The notes: a model not told the origin generated them from the sequence alone. A stretch of 33,832 nt of DNA from Chloroflexota bacterium (GCA_013151415.1 JAADII010000170.1:1-33832); one strand, 5' to 3'; counted from the first letter of the stretch, positions 1-8,187 are shown. Made by a program: numbers and translations.

Positions 1-1223
1 CCAGCAAGCGCCGGCCCAACCAGGCCGCGATGATGAAATCGACCACGGCAATGACCGCGGACAGCGCGCTCACGCCCACGATGCCGCGCCAAAGAATGGC
101 CGGATAGAGCAAAATCAGCATGGTGAGAAAACGCCATAAGGCCAGCTGGGTCAGCCAGTCGGGCCGACCCAGCGCGCGGTAGATGTTGCCCATGTTCGCG
201 GCGATGGAACGCATCAGACCGTAGATCACCAACCACTGCATGGCCGTGATCGCGCCATCCCATTTACCCAGATAATAATTGTGGACGAAATTCGGTCCCA
301 AGGTCATGGTTCCCGCGGCGATGGGAATGGTCACCAGGCCCACCGCATGCACGGTCTGAAAATAGCCGCGGCGCACGCGCTCGCGCTCGTGCTGGATTTT
401 GCTGAAGGCAGGGAACATGACGCTATTGATGAGCCGCGTCACATGGGTGGCGGGCACATTGCTCAGACGATAGGCGAAGGTGTAAAAACCGAACTGGGTC
501 GGCGCCCAGAAAACGAGCCACGAATGCATCATCGATGTTGGTGATGCCGAAGATCAGCGCGCGACTTCCCACAATGTGGCGTCCATAATCGAACATCTCG
601 CGCCACACCTCGCGGTCGAAGCGGAAGCGGGGCCGCCAGGAGCTGAACGCCCAGACCAAGCTGCTGCGGGTGAGCGCGTCGGCCAGATAGCCGCCCACCA
701 AAGCCCACACGCCGAATCCGGTCAGCGCCATGGTGCTGGCCACGGTCGCGTTGACCACGCCGGCGATGATTTCGGGGATGGCCTTGTTGCGAAATTGCAG
801 ATCTTTGGCCAGGAGGGTGTAGGGAACCTGGCCGACGCCGTTGATGATCATGGTCAGGGCCAGCACCCGCAACACAGGCGCGACGCCGGCCACGTTCTGG
901 AACAGGGCTTCGATCCAGGGCGCGGTGATGAAGATGACGAGATAGATGAAGACCGAACTGACGTTGAGCGCGATGAAGGCCACGTCTGCGGCCAGACCGT
1001 CGTCATCCTTTTGGCGATAGACCAGGGCCGAGGCGATGCCCAGCTCTCGCAGAAAGTCCAACGCATTGATGGCCAGCCAGGCCACGCCCACCAGACCGAA
1101 ATCGGCCGGCTCAAGCACGCGCGCGAGCACCAGGGTGATGGTCGCAAACGACAGGATCTTGATGATCACGGTCGAGAGACCCACCCAAGCGGCGCTACCG
1201 GCGACTCGCGAGCGGAAGGACAT
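1..1223 (-). CDS. Polysaccharide flippase (Wzx/MATE-like), frameshifted and cut by the left window edge
   Basis: Multi-pass membrane protein of the polysaccharide-export flippase family (MVF/MATE-like fold), expected to move lipid-linked glycans across the membrane. It starts at the ATG read from 1223. The N-terminus has the family look: a VIIKILSFATITLVLARVL helix, then the LEPADFGLVGVAWL motif typical of Wzx/WzxC proteins. The reading frame continues to about position 505 and then leaves the family pattern. One base removed near 501-506 restores it: the product then reads FLGATQFGFYTFAYRLSN and continues as hydrophobic helices to the window edge. In the shifted frame the protein ends at 423 (266 aa). 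This is either a real frameshift or a one-base assembly error in a GC-rich run. The gene lies 24 bp downstream of the methyltransferase stop, so the two are probably co-transcribed. The family is certain enough; the transported sugar is unknown. Confidence 0.8.
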
Positions 1224-1247
1224 GGGGGTTATTGCGTAGTGCGCACC

Positions 1248-1961
1248 CTATTTGTTGCGTCTCTCCTCTTTCTTGCGTCCGATCACGATCAGGTCGCGGG
1301 CGAAGAGGGTGGGGAAACGCCGCGCCAGCCAGGTGTAGAGCCGGCGAAAAGGAGGTCGGCGCAGCCAGCCGGGATAGAAACCCTCGCGCACCCACAGCGA
1401 GGCCGAACCGTCCACATGGACGATGTCGATATCGCGTTCGGCCAGCCATTGTCGGATTTCGTTCAGGGTGAAGAAGCGAAGATGCGTGAAATCGGTGGGC
1501 GTCGCGCGCACATAAGGAAATCGCCCGCGCAAAAGCCACCAGCGGCACCGCCAATGCGCGATGTTGGGCAGGCAAAGCACAAATGTCCCACCCGGCTTGA
1601 GGATGCGGGCCAGTTCATCGAAAGAGCGCGCGGGATCGAAATGGTGCTCGATGGCCGAATCGGAGACCACCGCGTCGAAACTGGCGTCGGGATAGGGGAT
1701 GTCTTGCTCGGCGATGTAAAGTCGGCTGGCGTTCAGGCCCTTGGCTTGCGCGCGGCGCGTGGCTTCTTCGGTGAGATCGGTCATCACCACCTGAGCGCCG
1801 CGCTCGTTGACCATGCGCTCGGCCAACATGCCCGGTCCGCCGTCCAACTGAAACACGCGTTGACCGGGTTGGATGTAGGGCAGCATGAGGTCGAGACGAC
1901 TGTGATCGACATTGTCGTCCTTCGCGGCCCAATAGGCCTCATACCAGGCGACGAGGTTCAT
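1248..1961 (-). CDS. Class I SAM-dependent methyltransferase
   Basis: A 237-residue cytoplasmic methyltransferase of the Methyltransf_11/23 type. Visible motifs are the SAM-binding motif I (VFQLDGGPG, residues 36-44, with GG in place of the more usual GCG), the SDSAIEHH stretch at about 100-107 that corresponds to motif III, and LKPGG at 121-125 followed by the strand FVLCLPN. The frame stays open upstream to 2039, but that extension would be a Ser/Thr/Pro-rich leader. The chosen start (MNLVAWYEAYW) begins where family-like sequence begins, and it clears the preceding gene by 70 bp. No Shine-Dalgarno site is visible; the DNA just before the start is a run of C-rich direct repeats. Because it sits directly upstream of a glycan flippase, a role in methylating a sugar or lipid-linked saccharide is plausible, but the substrate cannot be read from the sequence. 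Confidence 0.85.
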   Translation of the reverse strand: MNLVAWYEAYWAAKDDNVDHSRLDLMLPYIQPGQRVFQLDGGPGMLAERMVNERGAQVVMTDLTEEATRRAQAKGLNASRLYIAEQDIPYPDASFDAVVSDSAIEHHFDPARSFDELARILKPGGTFVLCLPNIAHWRCRWWLLRGRFPYVRATPTDFTHLRFFTLNEIRQWLAERDIDIVHVDGSASLWVREGFYPGWLRRPPFRRLYTWLARRFPTLFARDLIVIGRKKEERRNK

Positions 1962-1967
1962 GGGGGT

Positions 1968-1997
1968 TGGGATTGAGGTTAAGGTTGAGGTTGAGGA
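1968..1997. repeat. Short GGTTGAG/GGTTAAG direct repeats before the methyltransferase start
   Basis: Four near-identical 6-7 bp units (GGATTGAG, GGTTAAG, GGTTGAG, GGTTGAG) lie head to tail in the 70-bp gap between the hydrolase stop and the methyltransferase start. On the transcribed strand this is a C/A-rich, probably unstructured leader that takes the place of a Shine-Dalgarno site. It may be simple sequence drift or an unstructured translation-initiation region. Confidence 0.5.
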
Positions 1998-2031
1998 GAA
2001 TGAGCGAGCGGGGAGGGGAGGAGATCGGAGC

Positions 2032-4632
2032 CTACCCACCCATTTTTAAGAGCGTGGGCATAAAGGCGCGATGGGGGAAGGGTTCGGGGCGGTGGCCGAA
2101 GTTGAATTGGAAATCTTCGCCTGCGGTCAAAAGAAGGTTAATTCGGTCGGTGGGCGTGGCCGTAAAGTAGCCTACGGGCGCGACCTCTAGCAGTTCATAC
2201 GCGCCCACAGGCACGGACTCGAAACGATAAAGCCCGTCCGCGGCCGTGGTTTGCTGACGCACCATCGCGCCGTTCCGTTGCAAACGCACCACCGCGCCGG
2301 CCAGAGTGGGCTCGCCGGGCTGATACGACCCGTCGCCATTCGCATCTTCATACACCACCCCGCGCACGGTTCCGGTTTCGGGCGTGGGTGTGGGCGTCAC
2401 GGTCGGGGTGGGCGTGGCGGTGGGGGTTGGGGTGGCCGTGGGTGTGGGCGTTGGGGTTTGGGGGATAGGTTGGTAGAAAATTTCCAGGCGGGGAACGGTG
2501 TTCGGGTCCCAATATTCGCTGCTGCGCATGGTGCGGGCGCTGTTGTAGGTCGCGGCGGCCGGGATCAAGACCAATCCGAAGTTGGAATCGGGGTTTGCGG
2601 CCCAGTCGCGCACGGCCCCAAGCACGTTCGCGGTTCTCACCCCCGCGTCCCCATCCAGGCTGATGCTGGCCTCGGGCAGGTTCTCCCAATCCACGCCCGG
2701 TTCGCCGCCCGGCCGGCCCCACGCCGCGCCCGCGCCCGGCTGATTATAAGTGACCGCGTTTTCATCCCAGGGGCGCGTCAGGCGGTGAAGATTGACGCTC
2801 ATATCCGGGCCGCCGGCCTCGAAATAGAGATTGAGGTTCGCGGCCGTGATCTCCACATTGTCCGGCAGCAGGTCGGTTAGATCAAAGCGGATCAAACCCT
2901 TGGCCACGTCGTTGGGATAGAGCTTGAGGGTGCTGAGCGAGCCGAAGTTCTGATCCGGCTTCCAGGCGTCGATGTAGCTATCGATCAAACCCGCGTAGCC
3001 GGGGATGTCGTCGGGCAGGGTCAGGCGTCCGGGCGCGTTGCCGCGATTGGGGTAAAACTCGAAGCGGGTCACGCCCGCGGGCACGCGCCGCGCCAGCTTG
3101 CTCTGATAGGGCAAGACCACGGCGAAATCGGTCTTCTGGTTCACCGTCCATGAAAAAACGTAGGAGGAATTCACATCCAGGCCCATGCGCGCGAGATCGA
3201 AGGTCAGGTCCACATCCTGCACATCGGTGACCACGCCCGAAACGCGCTCATTGGCCACATCCACGCGGGCTTCGACATCGGTGAAGCGGTTCTGGCTGCG
3301 CTTGCCGATCTCCAACCAATAGAACGACATGGACTCATCCGCTCGGGCGTAGACCTCGGCGGGATTGTCCACCCGCGTGTAGTTTTCCATGAAATCCGCG
3401 GCCCATTCACCGCCATAAGGGGTCGGCTCATCCGCGTGGTCGCCATGATACCATTGCAATTCCACATGACGCGGGTTGACGTCCAGGGTGGCGCTGTAAA
3501 AATCCGTAGCTTGGTGGGGCAACACGGTCGTATCCACATCGCCGTGCACAATGGCCAGGGGCAGGTTTTTGAAATTGCGGGCGAAGCTTTCGGGGCTGCG
3601 CCGCGCGTATTCGAAAGGAACCTCGGCCGGCGTTCCGCCCGTTTCGGTGATGATGCGAGACTGACGGTATTCGTATTGTTCGTAGTACCAGTCGCTGAGA
3701 CTGGTGATGGCCTTGTGGGTCACCGCGGCCGCGAAGATGTCGGGATAGCGGCCGGCCAGGGTTCCGGCCATCATGCCGCCCATGCTAAACCCGCCCACAT
3801 AGATGCGGTCCGCGTCAATGGGATATTGGCTCTTCATGTAATCGATGAGCGCGATGGCGTCGTGCTGGCTTCGCAACGAGGCCAACGGCTGACCGCCCGG
3901 CCCCAAGGCATTGTGCCCGCGTTGCTCGGGCGAGACCACGAACCAATCGCGCTGCACCGCGGCCAGGGTGTATTCGGTGAGGAAGGGATCGATGGGTCGG
4001 CCATTCCAACCGTGGAACAAAAGCAACAGCGGTCGCGGCTCATTGGCCTGGGGCGGCTCGAGCACGGTGGCGTCCACCAGCGCGCCGCCCTCCCCAGGGA
4101 ATTGGATATCTACAAATTTGCCGCCACTGATATCGGTGCCCCGCACGCGCAAAGCAATGTAACGGGCATGCCACACGTCGCTTGTGCCCTCGGTTGTGAG
4201 AACGATTTGATTGACGCCCGGCTTGATGATGGTCGGCGTGATGGGGTATTCGTCGATGGGTCCGGGTTCGCAGCCCGAACGACCCGACGGGTTCACATAG
4301 CCAACGACCTGGCCGTTGATGCGAATGGGATGGGGATTGTTGGGATCATCCCGCACATTGTTCGATCCCAAAAGCAGCGTCGCTTCTTCGATGGTCCCCG
4401 TGTAGGGCAAAGCGAGATCGAGATAAAGCGTGGTGAAATGGGTGGGCGCTTCGGGATCGGGCCAGGGCGTAATGGTGTAGCAAGTGTCGTCGATATTGGA
4501 CAACACTTCGATGGATTGTGCGTCGGCGGCCAGCGCGTTGGGCGCCAGCAAGAGCGCAAGAGCGACAAACAAAGAGGACGCCGTGATCAAGGCGCCCAGG
4601 ATGAAATGAGAACGGAGGGGAAGGTTGGGCAT
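2032..4632 (-). CDS. Exported modular esterase: alpha/beta-hydrolase + DNRLRE domain + PT linker + SdrD-like module
   Basis: An 866-residue secreted protein with a signal peptide (hydrophobic ILGALITASSLFVALALLLA, ending in an ALA-A type site). A beta-sandwich-like region follows to about residue 165. Next comes an alpha/beta-hydrolase domain resembling PHB-depolymerase/feruloyl-esterase or S9 enzymes: oxyanion-region HGWNG near 207, nucleophile in GFSMGG (Ser283), acid in HGDVD (Asp367), and histidine in WYHGDHADE (His396 or His399). A DNRLRE-type domain follows (about 549-720), then a PTPTPT linker, an SdrD/Cna-B-like module starting GTVRGVVYEDANGDGSYQPGE, and the tail FMPTLLKMGG. The start read from 4632 is preferred because the signal peptide then begins normally; the frame extends ten codons further up. 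It probably cleaves an ester or peptide bond in an extracellular polymer, but the substrate is unknown. A -10 box TATAAT lies 34 bp upstream. Confidence 0.85.
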   Translation of the reverse strand: MPNLPLRSHFILGALITASSLFVALALLLAPNALAADAQSIEVLSNIDDTCYTITPWPDPEAPTHFTTLYLDLALPYTGTIEEATLLLGSNNVRDDPNNPHPIRINGQVVGYVNPSGRSGCEPGPIDEYPITPTIIKPGVNQIVLTTEGTSDVWHARYIALRVRGTDISGGKFVDIQFPGEGGALVDATVLEPPQANEPRPLLLLFHGWNGRPIDPFLTEYTLAAVQRDWFVVSPEQRGHNALGPGGQPLASLRSQHDAIALIDYMKSQYPIDADRIYVGGFSMGGMMAGTLAGRYPDIFAAAVTHKAITSLSDWYYEQYEYRQSRIITETGGTPAEVPFEYARRSPESFARNFKNLPLAIVHGDVDTTVLPHQATDFYSATLDVNPRHVELQWYHGDHADEPTPYGGEWAADFMENYTRVDNPAEVYARADESMSFYWLEIGKRSQNRFTDVEARVDVANERVSGVVTDVQDVDLTFDLARMGLDVNSSYVFSWTVNQKTDFAVVLPYQSKLARRVPAGVTRFEFYPNRGNAPGRLTLPDDIPGYAGLIDSYIDAWKPDQNFGSLSTLKLYPNDVAKGLIRFDLTDLLPDNVEITAANLNLYFEAGGPDMSVNLHRLTRPWDENAVTYNQPGAGAAWGRPGGEPGVDWENLPEASISLDGDAGVRTANVLGAVRDWAANPDSNFGLVLIPAAATYNSARTMRSSEYWDPNTVPRLEIFYQPIPQTPTPTPTATPTPTATPTPTVTPTPTPETGTVRGVVYEDANGDGSYQPGEPTLAGAVVRLQRNGAMVRQQTTAADGLYRFESVPVGAYELLEVAPVGYFTATPTDRINLLLTAGEDFQFNFGHRPEPFPHRAFMPTLLKMGG
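2385..2462. repeat. GT-rich minisatellite encoding the PT linker of the esterase
   Basis: The plus strand carries repeats of the pattern GTGGG(C/G)GT(T/G)GGG. Read on the minus strand, these encode alternating Thr-Pro/Ala-Thr-Pro. Several runs of three or more G with short spacers satisfy the simple G-quadruplex rule on the template strand (for example GGGGG-TT-GGGG-N7-GGG-TGT-GGG). Such arrays are prone to copy-number change. Confidence 0.8.
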
Positions 4633-4665
4633 AGAGTCTCTCTCGAAGAATCGAATGGGCAAGAC

Positions 4666-4703
4666 ATTATACCCGTGATCCGGCTATCGGGCGAACTTGT
4701 CAA
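4666..4703 (-). promoter_or_regulatory. Candidate promoter of the modular esterase
   Basis: On the minus strand there is a perfect TATAAT (4666-4671) about 34 bp before the esterase start codon, and a perfect TTGACA at 4698-4703. The gap between them is 26 bp, too long for an ordinary sigma-70 promoter. So the TATAAT probably acts with a poor -35, or the two boxes belong to different signals. The esterase therefore probably has its own start of transcription despite being downstream of the glycosidase-like gene. Confidence 0.45.
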
Positions 4704-4774
4704 GGGAGTTAGAGATGTGATGAATGCAGCCGCTTCATCCCCGTTTGGTGATGCACAATGTGATTTACGAAAGC

Positions 4775-7700
4775 TCACTTCCATATTTGCGGCATGAAGA
4801 GTTTCGCGTCCGCGGTCTCGTAGTCGCCGAACATAAGAGGAAGCTCGCCGCCCACGGAAATGGCCGCAAACAATTCGTTGGGCGTGCTCGAGGCCATGCC
4901 GGGCGGATCCAACTCCTCCACCCGATAGGTCGCGGGAGCGGGCAGGGGATCGAACAGCACATAACCATCGCCCCCGGTTTGCGAGCGACCCCATTCCTGA
5001 TTGCCGGGCCAGGAGCGCACGATCACCGTCACGCCGGCCAGGGGCGGCTCGCCCGGCTGGAATGCCTGATCCTTATTGAGGTCGTTCCACACGAAGACGC
5101 GGATCCCGCCCGAGGGGAAGGAGGTGGGCGTCGGCGTGGGCGTGGCCACGGGAACGATGCCGAAATGGCTCTCCAGTTGGCCGGTTCCGGGCGCAAGCCA
5201 CACGCTGGTGGGCGTGGTGGCCTCCCAGTTCGCGGGCGTAATCAGCAACAATTGGTAGGTCTCGGCTGCAAGCCCAATGAAACGATATTCACCGTCCGCG
5301 TTGGTCGTGGTTTCGGCCACCAACGAGCCGTTCACTCGCTTCAATTGCAGGGTTACGTCCGCGACGGGGGCCTCGCCGTCATCGCGCACCTGATTTCTGT
5401 TTGCATCATGCCAGACCACGCCGATGATGCGACCGCCAGTAGGGGTTGGCGTGGGGATGATGGTGGGGGTGTTGGTCGGGGTGGGGGTGATGGTGGGAGT
5501 GGGCGTAAGCGTAGGGGTGGGGGTGTCCACCGGCTGGGCCAGGAAATCGATGTCGGTGGTCTCTTGCCCCGCGCTCACCGTAACCCATCGTTCGATGGTG
5601 AGCATTTGCCAGCCCGAGGGCGGGGTGGGACGCACGCGGTAGAGTCCCGCGGCCAGGCCGGTCATGCGATAGAAGCCGTTGTTGTCGGTGACCACATTGA
5701 GGATGGGCGACCCGCTTTGGCTGTAAAGGGTGACAAGCACGCCGGGGATGCCGTCGCCGGTGGTGTTGGAGCGCACATGGCCGGAGATGGCGCCGCCGGA
5801 CGTGGCGGGCGTGGCCGTGGGCGTGGGGGTGGGCGTGAAAGTTGGGGCGCCCGTGGGCGTGGGGGTTTGCGAAGTGGGGGTGGAGGTCGGCGTGATCTGG
5901 GGAACGTCGCTCAGCTTCTGCACATCAACATGGTGAATGTATTCGTCGCCGTCGTTGATATTGGCGTCGCTGCGGCTATCGATGTAGAAATCCGCGCCGC
6001 CGGGCAAGCGATTGCCAAAATAGCCGTCTTCGATAAGGAAAGTGACCACTTTCCAGCGCTTGCTGTTGGTCTTTTGCACATAATAGAGCGGCGGATCGAT
6101 AATTCCGTCGCCAGGCAGGCCGCCGCTCACGGCCAGGCCTCGCGACACGGTCCAATCGTTGACCGCGTAGGCGCGCGCGGCCTTTGGCCCCCCGGTCGAA
6201 TCGTACATGAGCTTGAAGCGGTCGTTCCCCACATCCAGATAGGTCACGGTGATGGCCACCTCGTGGGGCTGAGCGGGGTTGGCGGGCGGCGAGAGATAGC
6301 GGTCGTCGGCATCGAAGAAGAATCCGTAATTGCCCCCGGCCTGGTCGCTGCGCCGCGCCACCCAACCGGGATCGACCTCGATCTGCACAGGATTGATCGC
6401 GCCTGGATCGATGTTATAGAGTCCGGCGTCGTTGAGGATCTGCGAATAAGGATTGGGGTTGTAATGATAGGGTTTATCCAGCACGTTGGATTCGGGCGCG
6501 TCCCAGCCGGTGATGCCGCCGTTGCTCAAGAAGCGTTCATCGTCGGTGATGGGGATGGTCACGCCGTTGGGCGCGGTGTGAAGCTGATAGAGATAGAATT
6601 CATAATTGCCGTTGGTGGGCCAATCGTGCCACTGGTTTTTGGCCAGAAATGCGTAGCTGAGATAAGTGGGGTTTTTGTGCTCGCGCATCCGCGACCAGAT
6701 GCTGGGCGGCGTGGGTTGGGCCGGCTGAAAACCCTTGCCCAGATATTTGGCGGCCCATTGCGCGGTGACGCGATTGTCGGGCGCGTCTTGCGTGTTCCAG
6801 AAATGGGAAAGGCGAATGAAATCCGCGTGCACGTCCAGGGCGCGAGCCATGGACCAATAGAACTCATTGGGCGTTCCCATCATATAATCGTAGCTTTCCA
6901 GGCCAATGGGAATCTGTTCGCCATGCAAACGGGCCTGGTCGTAGAGACCGGCGCAATTGCGCGAGGAGTTGCTGCTCCCACAGGCCTCGATGAAGATGAA
7001 GTCGGAGGCGATGCCGTTGATGGAGACGCCAATGCCCAACGACGCGGCCCAATCGGCCAAGTCGCGCCGCTCCCACGGGTATTTATGGAAAGGCGCGTTT
7101 TGCATGAGCACCTGCACCTGGGGCCGGCCATCGTTGCTGAGAAACGCGTTTTTGTAGGCCGTGAGAATGCGCTGCACCACCTGAATCCATTTGGCCGAGT
7201 CCATGCCCGCGTCGATGAGATCGTTGCGGTCGTAATAATTTACGCCCCCGCGCGAGAAGTAGTCCGCGGGCTTGTTTTCGCCATCTTTGCCCGTGCCCGC
7301 GGCCACCCAGGCGATGTGCTGGGCGTATGGCCCGGAGCGCAGATGATCGCCCAGCGCGGCGATGAAGGTCTCGTATTGGCTGAGATAGTAATCGTCCTGG
7401 TAATCGATAAGGGGCCAGGGGCGATTGTCGGGATCGCCGTCGCCGTCGCAGTCGCGGGTGTCGGGCGTGCTCGCGTAGACAATGGGATCGTCGGCATTGC
7501 CGGGGATGCCGTCCGGGCCATTGCGCACCCATTGGGGCGTGAGCTCAGCGCCCTGGATGGGGCAGGCCACGAAACGGCCGGTGTATGTCATGACCGCGAC
7601 GCCGATTTTGCTATAGCCCGCGTCCAACTGAGCCTGGATCCAGCCATCCAATCTGCCAAAGTCATAAACCCCGGGCGAGGGGTTGAGGCTCTTCCAATCC

Positions 7701-7918
7701 CAAAAACGAAACGATCCGGTGGCCGAAATGGGGTCGGGATCGATGGGCGTTTGGTTATATCCATTTTCGATATAGAAACCCGCGCCGGGGCCGGCCACAT
7801 ATTGGGGCGCGGCCAACGCGGCCGAGACCGGCTGCATTTGCGCCAAAACATAGGGACTGACAACGGGCAGGAAGAATAGGGTCGCGGCCAGTGCAAGCCA
7901 GGTGATCCGTTTATGCAT
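4775..7918 (-). CDS. Exported glycosidase-like TIM-barrel protein with three PT-linked beta-sandwich modules
   Basis: A 1047-residue exported protein. A Sec signal peptide (about 1-26) is followed by a region to about 480 that reads like a glycoside-hydrolase TIM barrel: RFWDWKSLNPSPGVYDFGRL and later segments with aromatic and acidic residues. Candidate catalytic acids are Glu214 (KDGENKP) and Glu341 (GLESYDY), but I cannot name a GH family. A DxDGDGDxD calcium-type loop lies at about 156-165. A beta-rich domain follows at about 510-670, then three Cna-B/SdrD-like modules (about 708-795, 828-922, 938-1033), each preceded by a Thr/Pro linker. The last ends in LFMPQIWK. The start is supported by GGAG six bases upstream. 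The promoter lies far upstream, with a structured leader between. It is probably an extracellular enzyme acting on polysaccharide; the adjacent esterase shares its architecture, suggesting joint function or a shared surface location. Confidence 0.8.
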   Translation of the reverse strand: MHKRITWLALAATLFFLPVVSPYVLAQMQPVSAALAAPQYVAGPGAGFYIENGYNQTPIDPDPISATGSFRFWDWKSLNPSPGVYDFGRLDGWIQAQLDAGYSKIGVAVMTYTGRFVACPIQGAELTPQWVRNGPDGIPGNADDPIVYASTPDTRDCDGDGDPDNRPWPLIDYQDDYYLSQYETFIAALGDHLRSGPYAQHIAWVAAGTGKDGENKPADYFSRGGVNYYDRNDLIDAGMDSAKWIQVVQRILTAYKNAFLSNDGRPQVQVLMQNAPFHKYPWERRDLADWAASLGIGVSINGIASDFIFIEACGSSNSSRNCAGLYDQARLHGEQIPIGLESYDYMMGTPNEFYWSMARALDVHADFIRLSHFWNTQDAPDNRVTAQWAAKYLGKGFQPAQPTPPSIWSRMREHKNPTYLSYAFLAKNQWHDWPTNGNYEFYLYQLHTAPNGVTIPITDDERFLSNGGITGWDAPESNVLDKPYHYNPNPYSQILNDAGLYNIDPGAINPVQIEVDPGWVARRSDQAGGNYGFFFDADDRYLSPPANPAQPHEVAITVTYLDVGNDRFKLMYDSTGGPKAARAYAVNDWTVSRGLAVSGGLPGDGIIDPPLYYVQKTNSKRWKVVTFLIEDGYFGNRLPGGADFYIDSRSDANINDGDEYIHHVDVQKLSDVPQITPTSTPTSQTPTPTGAPTFTPTPTPTATPATSGGAISGHVRSNTTGDGIPGVLVTLYSQSGSPILNVVTDNNGFYRMTGLAAGLYRVRPTPPSGWQMLTIERWVTVSAGQETTDIDFLAQPVDTPTPTLTPTPTITPTPTNTPTIIPTPTPTGGRIIGVVWHDANRNQVRDDGEAPVADVTLQLKRVNGSLVAETTTNADGEYRFIGLAAETYQLLLITPANWEATTPTSVWLAPGTGQLESHFGIVPVATPTPTPTSFPSGGIRVFVWNDLNKDQAFQPGEPPLAGVTVIVRSWPGNQEWGRSQTGGDGYVLFDPLPAPATYRVEELDPPGMASSTPNELFAAISVGGELPLMFGDYETADAKLFMPQIWK
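5437..5526. repeat. GT-rich minisatellite encoding the second PT linker
   Basis: Imperfect tandem repeats of GTGGGGGT/GTCGGGGT units on the plus strand encode the Thr-Pro linker between the first and second modules of the glycosidase-like protein. Shorter arrays of the same type occur at about 5125-5155 (third linker) and 5805-5890 (first linker). G-runs of three to five with short loops make this a potential G-quadruplex in the template strand. Confidence 0.8.
5805..5892. repeat. GT-rich minisatellite encoding the first PT linker
   Basis: The same GTGGGCGTGGGG-type repetition as in the other linkers is found here, translating on the minus strand to Thr-Pro-rich sequence between the catalytic half and the first beta-sandwich module. 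The linkers vary in length between modules, as expected for slippage-prone DNA. Confidence 0.75.
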
Positions 7919-7950
7919 AAGAGGCTCCGAAAGAACAGGTAATGCGTGTT

Positions 7951-7981
7951 GCGCATTGCGTCAGATATCGACGTAATGCGC
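7951..7981 (-). promoter_or_regulatory. Stem-loop in the leader of the glycosidase-like gene
   Basis: An inverted repeat with 12-base arms (7951-7962 and 7970-7981, one mismatch) encloses a 7-base loop. It lies 33 bp upstream of the glycosidase-like start codon, inside its probable 5' leader. On the plus strand it is followed by five T, so it would resemble a terminator in that direction, but there is no plus-strand gene to end. It could be an operator or a leader hairpin. Confidence 0.5.
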
Positions 7982-7999
7982 CTGTTTTTCATGATCGGC

Positions 8000-8068
8000 G
8001 ACGGGGACGGTCTGAAGCAGTCTCCCCTCGGTGAATCAGGCCACCTCTGCTCCGGAGCCGTCCCCGTC
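8000..8068. repeat. 69-bp palindromic intergenic element (REP-like)
   Basis: Perfect 11-bp terminal inverted arms GACGGGGACGG / CCGTCCCCGTC flank 47 bases. The interior can itself fold: an arm pair GAGCAG/CTGCTTC with one bulge, and GGTG/CACC around the apex. As RNA or single-stranded DNA it would make one long rod. The shape and the GGGGACGG core resemble repetitive extragenic palindromes, but only one copy is present in this window, so mobility is only inferred. If the promoter at 8084-8112 is used, the element lies in the 5' leader of the glycosidase-like gene. Confidence 0.6.
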
Positions 8069-8083
8069 ATTCAGCACCACTTT

Positions 8084-8112
8084 ATCATAGCAAGATGAAT
8101 TTGCCATGAAAA
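8084..8112 (-). promoter_or_regulatory. Candidate promoter of the glycosidase-like gene
   Basis: On the minus strand: TTTTCA (8107-8112), 17-bp spacer, TATGAT (8084-8089). It would give a leader of about 160 nt containing the 69-bp palindrome and the stem-loop at 7951-7981. It lies just downstream of the kinase-like gene stop, in the only AT-rich part of the 269-bp gap at 7919-8187. Confidence 0.4.
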
Positions 8113-8187
8113 TGGGGGAGTCGCCCGCGTGAAAGTTTTGTAAGGTTTAGCCTCTCAAAATAGCCCCAGACATATGCGCTCGCCCCT

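Noticed and set aside
576-1976. A 466-codon plus-strand frame opposite the flippase and methyltransferase genes
   Set aside because: Low-complexity His/Asp/Gly/Arg-rich translation, and it spans two real genes that carry recognisable motifs on the other strand.
4666-4703. Perfect TTGACA and TATAAT as one consensus promoter
   Set aside because: The spacer is 26 bp, well beyond the 16-19 bp range; kept only as a -10-based candidate.
3436-4797. A 453-codon plus-strand frame opposite the esterase gene
   Set aside because: No motifs; the opposite strand has a signal peptide, a GxSxG hydrolase motif and further domains.
2385-5892. Possible CRISPR or other spaced repeat array in the GT-rich tracts
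   Set aside because: Units are 6-12 bp, contiguous, in frame and encode Thr-Pro linkers; no constant spacers.
4724-7879. A 1051-codon open frame on the plus strand opposite the glycosidase-like gene
   Set aside because: It mirrors the real gene's codons; the product is His/Gly/Arg-rich without signal, domains or conserved motifs. Long antisense frames are common in GC-rich genes.
8000-8068. Rho-independent terminator of the kinase-like gene
   Set aside because: The rod is not followed by a U-tract on either strand and is unusually long; a REP-like or leader element is the better reading.
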